A stretch of 64,000 nucleotides of DNA from Methanococcus maripaludis C5 (lineage in GTDB: Archaea; AGJL01; Methanococci; Methanococcales; Methanococcaceae), in the NCBI RefSeq assembly GCF_000016125.1, contig NC_009135.1, forward strand, positions 186,001 through 250,000, given 5' to 3'. The position numbers and the translations under genes are program-made. The notes under the pieces were generated by a model, which made no database searches, had not been told where the DNA came from, and saw only the letters and a list, made by a program, of their open reading frames with translations. Below, piece by piece: positions 63,412 through 64,000 of this stretch (positions are counted from its first letter, which is position 1; every line of letters begins with the position of its first letter).

Positions 63412-64000
63412 ATGAACACTATACCACCTATTAAACGATTAGGAACTAAATTGATAATTTATTCCATAATCACGGCATTGATTCCAATAGTAATGCTTGG
63501 TGCAGTATCCACCGATACAATAAACACTGAGATGACAAAACAAGCACAGGAAAAGATAAATGACGATTTAAACACTGCAGAAAGTGTGGTAAATCTTAAA
63601 TTGGATAAAATATCTGCAATGAACAGATATATTGTTTTAAATGAAAATACTGTTGATATTTTAAAGAATAAGGATATTTCTGAACTAAAGAATCTGGCAC
63701 TATCCTACAAAGATGCATCAGATCCTGATTTCGTAGTTTTTTTCGATAACACTGGACAAGTAATTGCAAGATCAAATTCTGATGTAAGTGGGGATATATC
63801 TTATGATAATCTTTTTAAAAAGGTGGTAAATAGTACAGGGTATACCTCGATAGAAGTTCTCGATAAAGAAGCCATAAAATACGAAGATGTCGATGAAGTT
63901 GTAAATATTGATATAAAAGGAACGGAAGATTCAATAGATTCAACAGACAGTGTTCAGGATAGTGCAATGGCTTTAATATCCATGGAACCAATTTATGATG
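63412..64000 (+). CDS. Membrane sensor protein, 5' part
   Basis: ATG at 63412 after AGGGGATT opens a frame that runs off the window (196 codons seen). A membrane helix (LIIYSIITALIPIVMLGAV, residues 14-32) is followed by an extracellular domain that looks like a CACHE sensor (TEMTKQAQEKINDDLNTAE, then DPDFVVFFDNTGQVIARS). The output end is outside, so histidine kinase or chemoreceptor cannot be told apart; the receiver before it favours a kinase. Confidence 0.7.
   Translation, partial: MNTIPPIKRLGTKLIIYSIITALIPIVMLGAVSTDTINTEMTKQAQEKINDDLNTAESVVNLKLDKISAMNRYIVLNENTVDILKNKDISELKNLALSYKDASDPDFVVFFDNTGQVIARSNSDVSGDISYDNLFKKVVNSTGYTSIEVLDKEAIKYEDVDEVVNIDIKGTEDSIDSTDSVQDSAMALISMEPIYD

Overview
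The window is AT-rich euryarchaeal chromosome that reads as Methanococcus, closest to M. maripaludis. The evidence is split RNA polymerase B subunits, an archaeal histone, class I lysyl-tRNA synthetase, SelB, methanogen-only families (MtxX, PurO, a Thi4 with His at the sulfur-donor position) and GGTGAT-type ribosome binding sites with many TTG and GTG starts. Species assignment is from memory of these families, not from a search.

Layout. 1-3230 (minus): rpoB1 (cut by the left edge), rpoB2 and rpoH. 3483-10549: a run rich in sulfur-transfer genes (aspartate-semialdehyde sulfurtransferase and its ferredoxin partner, a ThiS/MoaD-like carrier, NcsA, ThiI, a TtcA-like thiolase, Thi4) with one hexapeptide acetyltransferase in it. 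10682-17734: housekeeping genes (GNAT, radical SAM, NadE, a Toprim-RibD fusion, histone, MtxX, cis-prenyltransferase, lipoprotein, metallo-beta-lactamase fold). 17751-22269 (minus): PIN protein, Rad50, Mre11.

22404 to about 34140 is a probable integrated element. From left to right it holds a ribbon-helix-helix-like protein overlapping a tyrosine recombinase, a 520-base non-coding stretch with hairpins and a 24-residue hydrophobic peptide, a minus-strand cassette (winged helix, membrane-anchored protein, HEPN protein, winged helix), and a tight plus-strand operon (AbrB-like, two unknowns, putative Rep, small unknowns, signal-peptide membrane protein, P-loop ATPase). A 1.2-kb gene-free tract with a GC-rich, hairpin-dense core follows. 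The Rep, membrane protein, ATPase order recalls filamentous virus or small plasmid genomes. This is an inference from gene order and weak motifs.

34231-43128: METTL16-like methyltransferase, hydrogenase protease, SelB, mevalonate kinase, a YlqF-like GTPase, a probable independent small RNA near 39750-39860, chorismate synthase, a disulfide-oxidoreductase-like flavoprotein, DedA and HypC. 43150-48332 (minus): one long operon in transcription order tRNA-Ser, rpsM, rpsD, rpsK, rpoD, rpl18e, rplM, rpsI, rpoN, tRNA-Pro, rpoK, a degenerate enolase and a ferredoxin. 48698-61375: tRNA-Cys, LysRS-I, KorB/KorG, RecJ-like DHH protein, Fen1, a small ferredoxin, PurO, DUF2119, transaldolase, RlmI-like methylase and phosphopantothenate synthetase. 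61401-64000: a FIST-winged-helix protein divergent from a receiver protein and the start of a membrane sensor, forming a signalling locus.
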